A stretch of DNA of 64,000 nucleotides from Flavobacteriales bacterium (GCA_027491075.1 JAIXWX010000025.1:248001-312000), one strand, 5' to 3'. Positions 51,384-60,206 are shown, counted from the first letter of the stretch. Notes: generated by a model from the letters alone, not told the origin. Numbers and translations: made by a program.

Positions 51384-52505
51384 ATGAAGTTTGTAGTCAC
51401 TAGTACAGCCCTCTTGAAGCAATTGCAATTGCTCAATGGAGTGTTGAATTCAAGCAATACGTTGCCTATCCTCGATAATTTTCTTTTTGAAATAAAGGAA
51501 AATGAGCTGACCCTTTCAGCTTCTGATCTTGAAACCTCCATGAGCACCAAGATGCAGATCCAATCTAAGGAAGAGGGTATCATTGCGATTCCAGCTCGCT
51601 TGCTTTTGGACACCTTAAAGAGTTTACCAGAACAACCTCTGACGTTCAGTGTAGATACAAAATCGCTTAGCGTAGAAATCAGCAGTGATTACGGTAAGTA
51701 CAAGTTGAATGGTCAAAATGGAGAGGAGTTTCCAAAGGCCCCACAAATGGAAGGCGTGAAGTCATTGATTATCCAAAGCGATGCTTTAGCGAGAGCCTTG
51801 AACAAAACCATTTTTGCAACTGGAAACGACGATATGCGCCCAGTAATGAGCGGCGTTCTTTTCGAAGTCCATGAAGGAAGCATGCGCTTTGTTGCCACTG
51901 ATGCACACAAGCTTGTTAGATATACCCGCACCGACACCGGTGGAGATGGTGAGGCTTCGTTTATCGTACCGAAGAAACCACTCAATCTTTTGAAAGGTAG
52001 CCTTGGAGCGCTTAAGACGGAGGTAAAAGTTGATTACAACGATAACAATGCACAGTTTACTTACGATAATGTTGTGTTGTTGTGTCGCTTGATTGAAGGG
52101 AAGTATCCAAACTATGAGGCGGTTATCCCGAAAGAAAACCCATTCAAACTAACTATTGATCGTTTGGACTTCTTGGGTTCTATCAAGCGTGTGAGCATTT
52201 TTGCTAATAAAACAACGCATCAGGTGCGCTTGAAAATGGGCGGAAGTGAATTGAATGTTTCTGCTGAAGACTTGGATTTTTCAAATGAAGCACAAGAAAG
52301 ATTGACGTGTACGTATGCTGGTAATGACATGGAAATCGGTTTTAACTCTCGTTTCCTACAAGAAATGCTCTCTAATTTAACGTCAGAAAACGTGAACATC
52401 GAGATGAGCGCTCCTAATAGAGCAGGAATCCTGACTCAAGTGGAAAATGACGATATCAATGAAGACATCCTCATGCTAGTTATGCCTGTGATGTTGAACG
52501 GATAA
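51384..52505 (+). CDS. dnaN: DNA polymerase III sliding clamp (beta subunit)
   Basis: The beta clamp encircles DNA and tethers replicative polymerases. The 373-residue product has the three-domain clamp fold, with MKFVVTSTALLKQLQLLNGVL at the start, SNTLPILDNFLFEIKENELTLSASDLETSM, RPVMSGVLFEVHEGSMRFVATDAHKLVRY, GKYPNYEAVIPKENPFKLTIDR and the late MLVMPVMLNG at the C-terminal end, the usual site of PxPVM-type groove contacts. Length is standard. It is not next to dnaA or recF here. Its stop abuts the convergent rhomboid gene. Confidence 0.97.
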   Translation: MKFVVTSTALLKQLQLLNGVLNSSNTLPILDNFLFEIKENELTLSASDLETSMSTKMQIQSKEEGIIAIPARLLLDTLKSLPEQPLTFSVDTKSLSVEISSDYGKYKLNGQNGEEFPKAPQMEGVKSLIIQSDALARALNKTIFATGNDDMRPVMSGVLFEVHEGSMRFVATDAHKLVRYTRTDTGGDGEASFIVPKKPLNLLKGSLGALKTEVKVDYNDNNAQFTYDNVVLLCRLIEGKYPNYEAVIPKENPFKLTIDRLDFLGSIKRVSIFANKTTHQVRLKMGGSELNVSAEDLDFSNEAQERLTCTYAGNDMEIGFNSRFLQEMLSNLTSENVNIEMSAPNRAGILTQVENDDINEDILMLVMPVMLNG

Positions 52506-53249
52506 TTACGACTGATCTTTTTCTTTATAATGATACCTCACTGACACCAGTGGGGTATTTTTTTTGTCTTCTTCCTCCTGCAGTTTTTCCTCTAGGGGCT
52601 CCTCTGGCTCTTCTTCAGGTTCGAGTTGAAATTGATACACCTTATCCGCAGGTCCTTGCCTTCTAAACAAAACTGCTGCGAAAATTCCTGAAATAAAGCC
52701 ACCGATGTGCCCTTCCCAAGAGATGACAGGGTCAATAGGGAATAGGTACCAAATGATTGAACCATAAAACAGCGCCACAGTGAGCGTAACGCGCATCAAA
52801 GAAGGATTTTTTCTCAAAATTCCACTGAAGAACAGAAATGAAAACTCCCCATAAATAAGCAAACTCGCTCCAATGTGTGCGGTTGGACGTCCAATGAGCC
52901 AAAGCAAAACAGCACCGAAGAATAGAATGGTAAAGAATGTTTTAAGGCTAATCGACCGATAGAAATAAAATAGAATGGTATTCAGCACAGCGAAACTGAG
53001 GGTGTTGTGCCACAGATGGGATAAGCTTCCATGAAGAAAGTGCATACCCACAATACCTTTTAAGCCTTGCAGTTCGCGCGGAACCAGTGCCCAGCTTCTC
53101 AGATTATAGCCAAGTAAATGATCTAAGAAGTACAAAGACCAACAAATGGAAAGAAAAAACAAAGTGGCATAAATCGCGTCCAGGATTTTAGAACCATCAC
53201 TAATGATAGGTGGGGGCGTATTTGGAATATTTTGTAGGTCAGTATTCAA
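52506..53249 (-). CDS. Second rhomboid-family protein
   Basis: The 247-residue product is a six-helix rhomboid: HFLHGSLSHLWHNTLSFAVLN (His/Asn in helix 2), TAHIGASLLIYGEFSFLFF with putative Ser129, and SWEGHIGGFISGIFAAVLF with His181. The normal GASG has become GAS-Leu. The C-terminal tail is acidic and Pro/Glu-rich. The initiator is a TTG at 53249; the next Met is about 68 residues later and would delete the first helices. It is convergent with dnaN with no gap, and opposite the 53297 gene. Confidence 0.86.
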   Translation of the reverse strand: MNTDLQNIPNTPPPIISDGSKILDAIYATLFFLSICWSLYFLDHLLGYNLRSWALVPRELQGLKGIVGMHFLHGSLSHLWHNTLSFAVLNTILFYFYRSISLKTFFTILFFGAVLLWLIGRPTAHIGASLLIYGEFSFLFFSGILRKNPSLMRVTLTVALFYGSIIWYLFPIDPVISWEGHIGGFISGIFAAVLFRRQGPADKVYQFQLEPEEEPEEPLEEKLQEEEDKKNTPLVSVRYHYKEKDQS

Positions 53250-53296
53250 TGGTTGAGAAAATTTATTTAGCTTTCCACCTGATTAAATCGTTGGTT

Positions 53297-53545
53297 ATGA
53301 AAAAGAGCCTTTTAACGTTATTGTCATCTATGTTTTTGAGTGTTGCAGCCCTCGCTGCCAGCGATCAGAAACAAGATCAAGGTGATCCAAAGAAAGAAAA
53401 AGAGACCAAAGCACCTTCTTCTTTCTCACTCACCGAAGGTTATTTTTCGCTTTTTGATATCTTCAAAGATGCACCAAAACCAGATTCATTGCTCACGCGT
53501 TTGCCTGTGCCGCCGAGCAAGAGCGGTGCCACAATCAAGAAGTGA
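53297..53545 (+). CDS. Small exported protein
   Basis: The 82-residue product from ATG 53297 has a Sec signal peptide (MKKSLLTLLSSMFLSVAALAAS, cleavage near ALAA). The mature 60 residues are charged then a short SFSLTEGYFSLFDIFKDAPKPDSL segment, with no recognisable domain. The gene is 11 bp before the nucleoside phosphorylase gene on the same strand. The clear signal peptide supports coding, but function is unknown. Confidence 0.7.
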   Translation: MKKSLLTLLSSMFLSVAALAASDQKQDQGDPKKEKETKAPSSFSLTEGYFSLFDIFKDAPKPDSLLTRLPVPPSKSGATIKK

Positions 53546-53556
53546 CATAACGACAG

Positions 53557-54450
53557 ATGAAAGCTCGCTTGCAGGCTCCAGGGACATGTATTCCCGAGAC
53601 CGAACTTATTCTTCGACCCGACGGGTCATTATACCATTTGGGTATTACTCCAGAAGATGTGTTAGATAAGGTATTAATTGTAGGTGATCCGGAAAGGGTT
53701 CCTTTAATCAGCGCGCACTTTGATAAGGTATTTCGCAAAGTTTCTTCCAGAGAGTTTGTGGTGCATAGCGGCGAGCTGGCAGGCAAGGGAATTACGGTCG
53801 TATCTTCAGGCATTGGGGTAGACAATATTGATATCGTTATCAATGAATTGGACGCGGCAGTGAATATTGATTTAGCGACCCGTCAAATAAAGAACACCAC
53901 TAAATCATTGGAGATTGTTCGAATTGGTACCAGCGGTACTATTCAAGAAGACATTCCCGTTGGAAGCTTTGTGGCCTCCGCTTTTGCCTTTGGATTGGAT
54001 GGAGTGCCTTATAGTTACTCGGATTCCGCTTTAGAGGACACTGAAAAAGAACTTGTTGGGTTTCTCAAAGGGGAAGTTCCTTTTTTAAGTAGTCAATCTG
54101 GATTATACGCAGTTCAAAGTTCAGAGCATTTGCTTCAGAGGCTGGCTGCAGACATGACACGGGGCATCACCGCCACGCAAAATGGTTTCTACGGCCCTCA
54201 AGGTCGCAGTGTTCGTTTGCAATCAAAGGTAGAAACAGTCATCGATGAACTATCAAAGCTCAGATTTCAAGGGTATCGAATCACCAATTTCGAAATGGAA
54301 TGTAGCGGCATTTATGCTCTAGCTTCTATGTTGGGACACAAGTCGTTAACCGTTTGTGCCATTCTAGCCAATCGGGCAACAAAAGAATTCCACAAAAACC
54401 CGTCAAAAAGTATGGAAAGCCTTATCAATACTGTGTTAGAGCGAGTTTGA
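53557..54450 (+). CDS. Nucleoside phosphorylase (uridine phosphorylase-like)
   Basis: The 297-residue product is of the NP-II fold: VLIVGDPERVPLISAHF at about 40-56 (phosphate Arg), SSREFVVHSGELAGKGITVVSSGIG, RIGTSGTIQEDIPVGSFV, NGFYGPQGRSVR, and the ribose-binding NFEMECSGIYALASMLGH. It phosphorolyses uridine or a related nucleoside, feeding pyrimidine salvage. It is downstream of a small exported protein by 11 bp; that pairing has no obvious meaning. Confidence 0.9.
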   Translation: MKARLQAPGTCIPETELILRPDGSLYHLGITPEDVLDKVLIVGDPERVPLISAHFDKVFRKVSSREFVVHSGELAGKGITVVSSGIGVDNIDIVINELDAAVNIDLATRQIKNTTKSLEIVRIGTSGTIQEDIPVGSFVASAFAFGLDGVPYSYSDSALEDTEKELVGFLKGEVPFLSSQSGLYAVQSSEHLLQRLAADMTRGITATQNGFYGPQGRSVRLQSKVETVIDELSKLRFQGYRITNFEMECSGIYALASMLGHKSLTVCAILANRATKEFHKNPSKSMESLINTVLERV

Positions 54451-54506
54451 AAAGGGCGTTGTTTATAAAGCACCAATCCATCTGAATTAAGGCTGCTTTG
54501 TCACGG

Positions 54507-54514
54507 TACTTTTG
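54507..54514 (+). promoter_or_regulatory. Bacteroidota -7 box for the SirB1-like gene
   Basis: TACTTTTG lies 28 nt before ATG 54543 and downstream of an in-frame TTG at 54498, so it argues for the later start. Confidence 0.55.
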
Positions 54515-54542
54515 GATAAAGCCAAAGGATACAGTGAATCCC

Positions 54543-55430
54543 ATGTACAGCACAGAAGTGAACGCATTGATTTCTCTCATTGAGGATCCGGATGAAAGCA
54601 TTTACATCCAGGTTCGCAATGAATTGAAAAATTATGGGGAGCAAATCATTCCTCAACTGGAATATTATTGGGAGCTTCACGACTTCGGACCTTTGTTTCG
54701 CCAGCGTCTTGAAGAACTGATTGCAAGCATTCAATATGATTCCGTTTATTATCGCCTTAAAGAATGGAAATCCTCTCCAGAACAAGATTTGCTAGAAGGA
54801 GCATTGATTATAAATAGGTATGCATATCCTGGCTGTGATGAAGAGGATCTCAAACGCAGGGTTCAGAGAATACGTCAAGATATTTGGTTAGAGCTCAATG
54901 ATCATCTTACCGCAGTGGAAGTGGTGAGGGTGTTCAATCACATGCTCTTTAAAGAGCATGGATTCATGGGGGAGAGGGATCATTACGACCAACCCCAAAA
55001 CAGTTATTTCAGCGACTTGCTTACGACGCACCGAGGAAACCCACTTTCCCTTAGTATTTTGTATGCCCATCTAGCGAAGTCATTGGATATTCCAATTTAT
55101 GGTGTCAACCTTCCTTCGCATTTTATTCTTTGCTATTTGGATTTTGAACCAGAGGCCAAAGAATGGGGCATGACAGAAGATGAAGCGGATGTGCTGTTTT
55201 ATATCAATCCTTTTAGTGACGGAACGATGCTTCAAAAAACGGAGATAGATGAGTTTTTAAAATCTCAAAATCTACCTCAAGACGACCGTTTCTATAGACC
55301 TTGCAGCAATAAAGACATGATCAGTCGTATGATCAATAATCTGATTCACTCCTATATCGCAAAGAACCATCAGGAAAAAGTCAGTGAATTGAAAACGTTG
55401 CAGAGTATTCTTCTGGAGAGTGAAGACTAG
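54543..55430 (+). CDS. SirB1/transglutaminase-like family protein
   Basis: The 295-residue product from ATG 54543 belongs to the SirB1-type transglutaminase-like family: an N-terminal helical region (YSTEVNALISLIEDPDESIYIQVRNELK), then RVQRIRQDIWLEL, FNHMLFKEHGFMGERDHYDQPQNSYFSDLLTTHRGNPLSLSILYAHLAKSL and VNLPSHFILCY. The transglutaminase-like core usually keeps a Cys/His/Asp triad; here the expected Cys is not at the family site I can see, so it may be non-catalytic. The stop overlaps the 49-residue membrane protein. Confidence 0.85.
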   Translation: MYSTEVNALISLIEDPDESIYIQVRNELKNYGEQIIPQLEYYWELHDFGPLFRQRLEELIASIQYDSVYYRLKEWKSSPEQDLLEGALIINRYAYPGCDEEDLKRRVQRIRQDIWLELNDHLTAVEVVRVFNHMLFKEHGFMGERDHYDQPQNSYFSDLLTTHRGNPLSLSILYAHLAKSLDIPIYGVNLPSHFILCYLDFEPEAKEWGMTEDEADVLFYINPFSDGTMLQKTEIDEFLKSQNLPQDDRFYRPCSNKDMISRMINNLIHSYIAKNHQEKVSELKTLQSILLESED

Positions 55431-55576
55431 GAACAACCATTCAACAAGCTGCTTCCTCCCCAAAAAATGGCCACAAGCCAAAGTAGGCCTTTGAAAAGGA
55501 AGAATAGAAACCCAGCCCATCCTAGTTTTTTTAACCAAGAAACAGATGATTTCTTTTTATTTTCTGGAAATTCCAT
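55427..55576 (-). CDS. 49-residue single-span membrane protein
   Basis: A 50-codon frame on the - strand, starting ATG 55576 and ending TAG, overlaps the SirB1-like gene's stop by three to four bases. The product begins MEFPENKKKSSVSWLKKLGW, followed by one clear membrane helix (AGFLFFLFKGLLWLVAIFW) and a short GGSSLLNGCS tail. The positive-inside N-terminus predicts a lumen-facing tail. A CACCTTTG (one mismatch to the promoter box) ends 4 nt before the ATG. Such mini-membrane proteins are common in this phylum; function unknown. Confidence 0.72.
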   Translation of the reverse strand: MEFPENKKKSSVSWLKKLGWAGFLFFLFKGLLWLVAIFWGGSSLLNGCS

Positions 55577-55672
55577 GATGCAAAGGTGTAAAGAATAAAG
55601 TAACAAATCTTCTGTGGAGTAAAAAGTTTAAGCATTTAGAGTAATCTTTGGGGCCTCAAAGCAAATTCATTT

Positions 55673-57154
55673 ATGAAAAAAATTCTCGTAGCCAATAGAG
55701 GAGAGATTGCCCTTCGCGTGATGCGCTCAGCAAAAGAAATGGGCATTGCCACGGTTGCAGTGTATAGCGAGGCAGATCGCAACGCTCCTTTCGTCGCTTA
55801 TGCGGATGAGGCTGTTTGCATAGGACCAGCTCCAAGCAATCAGAGCTATCTACGTGGCGAAAAGATTTTGGAGGTTTGTAAAAAACTCGGAGTGGAAGGC
55901 ATTCATCCAGGCTACGGATTTTTATCAGAGAATGCGAAGTTTGCACAATCGGTAAAGGATGCAGGACTCACTTTCATTGGTCCTGATCCCCACAGCATTG
56001 AAACCATGGGAAGTAAACTTGCTGCAAAAGCAGCAGCGAGAAAATATAACATTCCAATGGTGCCAGGAACGGAAGATGCGATCAGCGATCCTGAAATGGC
56101 GAAAAAAGTAGCCAAGGAAGTGGGGCTTCCAATTCTTATTAAAGCAAGCGCTGGAGGCGGTGGAAAGGGAATGCGCATCGTAGAGAAAATAGAAGAGCTA
56201 GAAGAGCAAATGACTCGAGCAATCTCGGAAGCTGAAAGTGCTTTTGGGGATGGAAGTGTCTTCATCGAACGTTATGTGGCCGGGCCAAGACACATCGAAA
56301 TTCAGGTTTTGGCGGACCGTCACGGAAACGTGGTTTATCTTTTCGAAAGAGAATGTAGCATCCAAAGAAGACATCAAAAAGTAGTAGAGGAAGCACCCTC
56401 GAGTATTCTAACTCCTGAACTTCGCGAGGCCATGGGCAAATCTGCTGTAGACGTGGCAAGAAGTTGTGATTATGTAGGCGCTGGAACAGTGGAATTTTTA
56501 GTAGATGAAAATCTCAACTATTATTTCTTAGAAATGAATACCCGCTTACAGGTAGAACACCCGGTTTCAGAAATGATAACAGGTGTAGACTTAGTAAAAG
56601 AGCAGATAAAAATTGCCAGAGGAGAAAAGTTGAGTTTTTCTCAAGAAGATTTAAAAATCAATGGACACTCCTTGGAAATTCGAGTCTACGCCGAAGATCC
56701 ATTGAATAACTTCTTACCAGATATCGGAAAGCTTACCACCTACCGCAGACCATCTGGCCCAGGAGTGCGCGTTGATGACGGATTTGAAGAGGGCATGGAC
56801 ATACCAATCTTCTATGATCCGATGATCTCAAAATTGATCACCCACGCCAAAACTAGAGAAGAAGCCATCGCACGAATGGTGAGAGCCATAGACGATTATA
56901 AAATCACTGGAGTGAAAACTACCCTGGATTTTTGCAAGTGGGCCATTCAGCATCCAGCATTTGTGTCTGGAAAGTTTGATACACATTTTGTGAAACAATA
57001 CTTCACACCGGACGTATTGAATATACAGGATGAAGAAGCTGAGCAAGTGGCAGCATTGATCGCCGCACATGCTTTTGCAAGCCAGAAGAACACTGTGGCA
57101 CCATCTTCGCCTGCGTTAAAAACATCTAATTGGAAGAAAGCAAGGTTGCAATAA
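55673..57154 (+). CDS. accC: Biotin carboxylase (acyl-CoA carboxylase subunit)
   Basis: The product catalyses ATP-dependent carboxylation of biotin on the carrier protein, the first half-reaction of acetyl- or propionyl-CoA carboxylase. The 493-residue product has KILVANRGEIALRVMRSAKEMG at the N-terminus, HPGYGFLSENAKFA, the ATP-grasp glycine loop GGGGKGMRIV near residue 162, EAPSSILTPELREAMG, EFLVDENLNYYFLEMNTRLQVEHPVSEMITG with Glu/Asn/Arg and DPLNNFLPDIGKLTTYRRPSGPGVRVD. A 40-residue C-terminal extension is longer than in AccC of proteobacteria. The partner subunits are not adjacent. Confidence 0.95.
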   Translation: MKKILVANRGEIALRVMRSAKEMGIATVAVYSEADRNAPFVAYADEAVCIGPAPSNQSYLRGEKILEVCKKLGVEGIHPGYGFLSENAKFAQSVKDAGLTFIGPDPHSIETMGSKLAAKAAARKYNIPMVPGTEDAISDPEMAKKVAKEVGLPILIKASAGGGGKGMRIVEKIEELEEQMTRAISEAESAFGDGSVFIERYVAGPRHIEIQVLADRHGNVVYLFERECSIQRRHQKVVEEAPSSILTPELREAMGKSAVDVARSCDYVGAGTVEFLVDENLNYYFLEMNTRLQVEHPVSEMITGVDLVKEQIKIARGEKLSFSQEDLKINGHSLEIRVYAEDPLNNFLPDIGKLTTYRRPSGPGVRVDDGFEEGMDIPIFYDPMISKLITHAKTREEAIARMVRAIDDYKITGVKTTLDFCKWAIQHPAFVSGKFDTHFVKQYFTPDVLNIQDEEAEQVAALIAAHAFASQKNTVAPSSPALKTSNWKKARLQ

Positions 57155-57188
57155 GTAATTTTTTGTTTAATTTTCCGATAGGTTGACC

Positions 57189-57842
57189 ATGAGAATCATT
57201 CGGACGCACATACTAACATGTTTGATATTGCTTTTTTCTCAAAAAGCAACCTCTCAAGATATTATTTGCGATACGATCTACAATCCATATTTCACTGCAA
57301 TTTGGAAAGTTACTCCAACTGATACATTCGCCATAGCCACGCTCGCGCCTGTAGTCGTTGGTAATGTTTGCACCAACAGACAAAAGAAAAGACAATCCGA
57401 TAAACTCGAAGCCAAAGTCGCCAAAGTATATCCTTACGCGAAAGTAGCCGGGGACGTGATGAAGCAATACGATGCCATGCTCTCTCAGATCACCGATCCA
57501 AAAGATCAGAAAAAACTGATCGATCAGGCAGAAGCTCAGATGAAGAGTCAGTTTGAAAAAGACTTACGAAACATGACTGTAAGTGAAGGGGTGTTGCTAA
57601 TCAAGTTGATTGATCGCGAAACGGGAAACACTAGTTATCGCTTGGTTCAAGAACTCAGAGGCAAGATGTCGGCATTCATGTGGCAAGGAGTAGCGCGTTT
57701 ATTTGGTCACAATCTCAAAGAAGAATATCAGCCGTCTGGAAGAGATGCAAATATTGAAAACATTGTACAACGCATCGAAGATGGGACCATCCCTGTAATC
57801 TATCGTCAAGCCTCGGCATTCGCGCTATCAACTCAAGAGTAG
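57189..57842 (+). CDS. DUF4294 exported protein
   Basis: The 217-residue product starts at ATG 57189 with a signal peptide (MRIIRTHILTCLILLFSQKATSQ). The mature domain follows the DUF4294 pattern: FAIATLAPVVVGNVCTNRQKKRQSDKLEAKVAKVYPYAKVAGDVMKQYD, DQAEAQMKSQFEKDLRNMTVSEGVLLIKLIDRETGNTSYRLVQELRGKMSAFMWQGVARLFGHNLKEEY. DUF4294 is found throughout Bacteroidota and its function is unknown. It overlaps the convergent sirtuin gene by 15 bp. Confidence 0.88.
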   Translation: MRIIRTHILTCLILLFSQKATSQDIICDTIYNPYFTAIWKVTPTDTFAIATLAPVVVGNVCTNRQKKRQSDKLEAKVAKVYPYAKVAGDVMKQYDAMLSQITDPKDQKKLIDQAEAQMKSQFEKDLRNMTVSEGVLLIKLIDRETGNTSYRLVQELRGKMSAFMWQGVARLFGHNLKEEYQPSGRDANIENIVQRIEDGTIPVIYRQASAFALSTQE

Positions 57843-58517
57843 CAGTTTTTCTTCTAACTCCAGTAATCCCAAGGAAGCTCCTTTCGAAATCTTTTGTAGG
57901 CTCGCATTTACGGGCAATTGCTCAGCGGAAGGATCCACAATAAATTTTGGTATATAGGGCAGAGTATAATTTACCAACCCCGCTGCGGGATAGACTTGAA
58001 GAGAGGTGCCGACAACGATAAATAAGTCAGCCCTGCTACACAACTCTGCAGCGGCAAGAATGAGTGGAACTTCTTCTCCAAACCAAACAATATGTGGACG
58101 CAATTGATATCCCTTTTCGCAAACATCTCCTTCTTTCAACTCCCAGCCCTCCATCTCATAAACCAAATTCTCATCAAAGGTGCTTCTTGACTTGCGAATT
58201 TCTCCATGCAAATGCATCACTTTGGAGCTTCCTGCACGTTCATGCAAATCGTCTATATTTTGTGTGATGATCTCTACATCAAAATATTTTTCCCATTTGG
58301 CAAGAAGAAAATGACCTTCGTTTGGCTTGGATGAGACAATCTTCTTTCTTCTTTGATTGTAAAACTCCAGCACAAGCGCACGATTTTTCCTCCATCCTTC
58401 AGGAGAAGCTACGTCCTCAATACGGTGATTTTCCCATAGTCCATCAGCACCTCGAAAAGTAGGGATGCCGCTTTCTGCGCTCATTCCAGCACCTGTAAGT
58501 ATGACTAGTTTTTTCAT
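57828..58517 (-). CDS. Sirtuin NAD-dependent deacylase (zinc-less, YxxR type)
   Basis: Sirtuins remove acyl groups from lysine using NAD. The 229-residue product has GAGMSAESGIPTFRG at 9-23, YNQR at 53-56 (the Tyr/Arg pair that binds succinyl or malonyl groups in CobB/SIRT5), TQNIDDLH at 85-92, catalytic HGE at 104-106, then VGTSLQVYPAAGLV. The usual four-Cys zinc site after HGE is missing: only C133 occurs in that stretch. The ATG overlaps the stop of the 545-residue gene by four bases (ATGA). Confidence 0.92.
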   Translation of the reverse strand: MKKLVILTGAGMSAESGIPTFRGADGLWENHRIEDVASPEGWRKNRALVLEFYNQRRKKIVSSKPNEGHFLLAKWEKYFDVEIITQNIDDLHERAGSSKVMHLHGEIRKSRSTFDENLVYEMEGWELKEGDVCEKGYQLRPHIVWFGEEVPLILAAAELCSRADLFIVVGTSLQVYPAAGLVNYTLPYIPKFIVDPSAEQLPVNASLQKISKGASLGLLELEEKLLLLS

Positions 58518-60151
58518 CGTATTTGAGAATAATGAATCATATTGTTCAATTCGCGGTGCTCTTTCAACAGTGGCAGAGCTTTCTCTTTAGTTAAAGGAAT
58601 GACCTTTCCCTGTTTCGTCTGAAGTCCATGAAAGGCGATGACCTTTCCATTAGAAACAGTGAAATTGAAAAACTCGGGGAATCCATCTTTATCAATGTCC
58701 TCTTTCATCAGAGGCGAACAATAGGCTCTTTCGGTGGGGCTGGCATATATGCGAACATACTTTTTCCAAATAAATTTTTCTGCACAAAGTCCGTCTCCTA
58801 TAGCTACAAGATCTGCACTCGGATTGGCGCACTTCATGGTTAAGGCATTCTCTTTTAGTTTTTCAGCAACAATTTTATGGCTTTCCTTTTCTGATAAAAG
58901 ACTCTGCATGATTTTCGTTTCTGTGGATTCAGTACTTAAGTAATCTGTGTTTATTTTAAAGCCTATTTCTATAAATAAAAATTGAGAAGTATCCGTCGGT
59001 AAGATGGGTATCTTCATCCAAGCTTCTTGCGCTGCATATTTAGGTTTGAAGTAAAATGCGTTCTCCTTTTTCGCGTAAATAGTGGTAAACTCAGGATCGA
59101 GAAGAGTAAACTGCCATGTTTGCCCAGAAGGATCCACGGCGGCAATGCTCGGCGGGAGCTCAACACGCTGCTGCTGCCACCCTTTGGAAGTATAATCGAA
59201 TCCGACGATCATCGTTTTGTAATCTTCTTCTCCTGCTTTGGAATAAGTGACTTCAAAAGTTCGGTCATTTTCACTGAGGAAAGCATAATCATAAGCAAAT
59301 AGGGAATCAGGCAATACCTCCTGGTTGATGATTTCAATAAATTTTTCGCGGAGCAATGGAAAAGAATAATCGATCAAAAATGGAGTAGGTTGAGCTACTT
59401 GCAATCGGAACAACCTTGCCAATGCAGAATTGGCTTTCCTATAATTGAAATAAAGGTCAAGAACATCAGATAGTTTGTAGTTGGAAGACTCATACCTGTC
59501 TATCAGATTGAAATAGCTGACCAAGGAGAACTCCTCCGCATACATTGTTTGAAGCGTGAAGATTTGCGCGTAGTCGCTTTTTTTGGATAGTTCTTCGTAT
59601 TGAGAATTATAGGACTTTTCCGACAGCGGGTAGCCCAGCCTTTGATCCATTTCAGCTATCGGAATGACTTTAGAAGCGTCGATTAAGGAGTGCATTGATT
59701 CAGAAGACTCTTGTTCCATTTGAACATCTCGAGAGAAAGCGATTAGAAACTTCTCCTTGGAGTAGTTTAACGCGATTTCAAAAATTCGCAGTTCTTGGGC
59801 TTCTCCATTGAAGAAAGTAGCCTGTAATCTCAAGATGAGAAAGTCCTTGTAAATGTAATCTTGGATAATTTTGGTATCGATGGACATTTGAATTTCCCCT
59901 AGGATCATCTGCTTGGCCTCTTCGATGCCTTTGAGTTCAATTTTGTTGATGCCGATATTGAAGTTAGTATTTTGAAATTTAACCGAATAGGCGATCATCT
60001 CATATTTAAGACTACCCAGATTACTAGACGGAGCGATTTCAATCTCATTCAATCCTTTATCGATTAAAAGAACAGGAGGAAGTAGCAGCTCCGAAGCCAC
60101 AGCGCTCAAGGTGAAGAGAGAGAGGAGGCCGACAAATAATTTCTTCAACAT
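58514..60151 (-). CDS. Exported protein of unknown function (545 aa)
   Basis: The product begins with a signal peptide (MLKKLFVGLLSLFTLSAVAS). The mature protein has a strand-rich N-terminal half (LLIDKGLNEIEIAPSSNLGSL, IGINKIELKGIEEA, FLILRLQATFF) and a helical middle around SLIDASKVIPIAEMDQRLGY. The C-terminal domain carries a Ca-binding-like loop DIDKDGFPEFFNFTVSNG and an isolated Cys-rich pair (MKCANPS, DGLCAEKF). I recognise no family. It is translationally coupled to the sirtuin and reads divergently from ccmB. Confidence 0.75.
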   Translation of the reverse strand: MLKKLFVGLLSLFTLSAVASELLLPPVLLIDKGLNEIEIAPSSNLGSLKYEMIAYSVKFQNTNFNIGINKIELKGIEEAKQMILGEIQMSIDTKIIQDYIYKDFLILRLQATFFNGEAQELRIFEIALNYSKEKFLIAFSRDVQMEQESSESMHSLIDASKVIPIAEMDQRLGYPLSEKSYNSQYEELSKKSDYAQIFTLQTMYAEEFSLVSYFNLIDRYESSNYKLSDVLDLYFNYRKANSALARLFRLQVAQPTPFLIDYSFPLLREKFIEIINQEVLPDSLFAYDYAFLSENDRTFEVTYSKAGEEDYKTMIVGFDYTSKGWQQQRVELPPSIAAVDPSGQTWQFTLLDPEFTTIYAKKENAFYFKPKYAAQEAWMKIPILPTDTSQFLFIEIGFKINTDYLSTESTETKIMQSLLSEKESHKIVAEKLKENALTMKCANPSADLVAIGDGLCAEKFIWKKYVRIYASPTERAYCSPLMKEDIDKDGFPEFFNFTVSNGKVIAFHGLQTKQGKVIPLTKEKALPLLKEHRELNNMIHYSQIR

Positions 60152-60169
60152 ACAGAAATAATTAGATTA

Positions 60170-60177
60170 CAAACTTA
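60170..60177 (-). promoter_or_regulatory. -7 box for the exported protein/sirtuin operon
   Basis: TAAGTTTG on the - strand ends 18 nt before the ATG at 60151. It is 17 bp from the divergent ccmB box, so both promoters share one short region. Confidence 0.58.
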
Positions 60178-60194
60178 ACTAGGTTGAGCCTACT

Positions 60195-60202
60195 TAAATT
60201 TG
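60195..60202 (+). promoter_or_regulatory. -7 box 4 nt from ccmB start (leaderless candidate)
   Basis: TAAATTTG is followed by TGCC and the ATG at 60207. It would drive the ccm operon with an mRNA starting at or beside the AUG. Confidence 0.6.
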
Positions 60203-60206
60203 TGCC

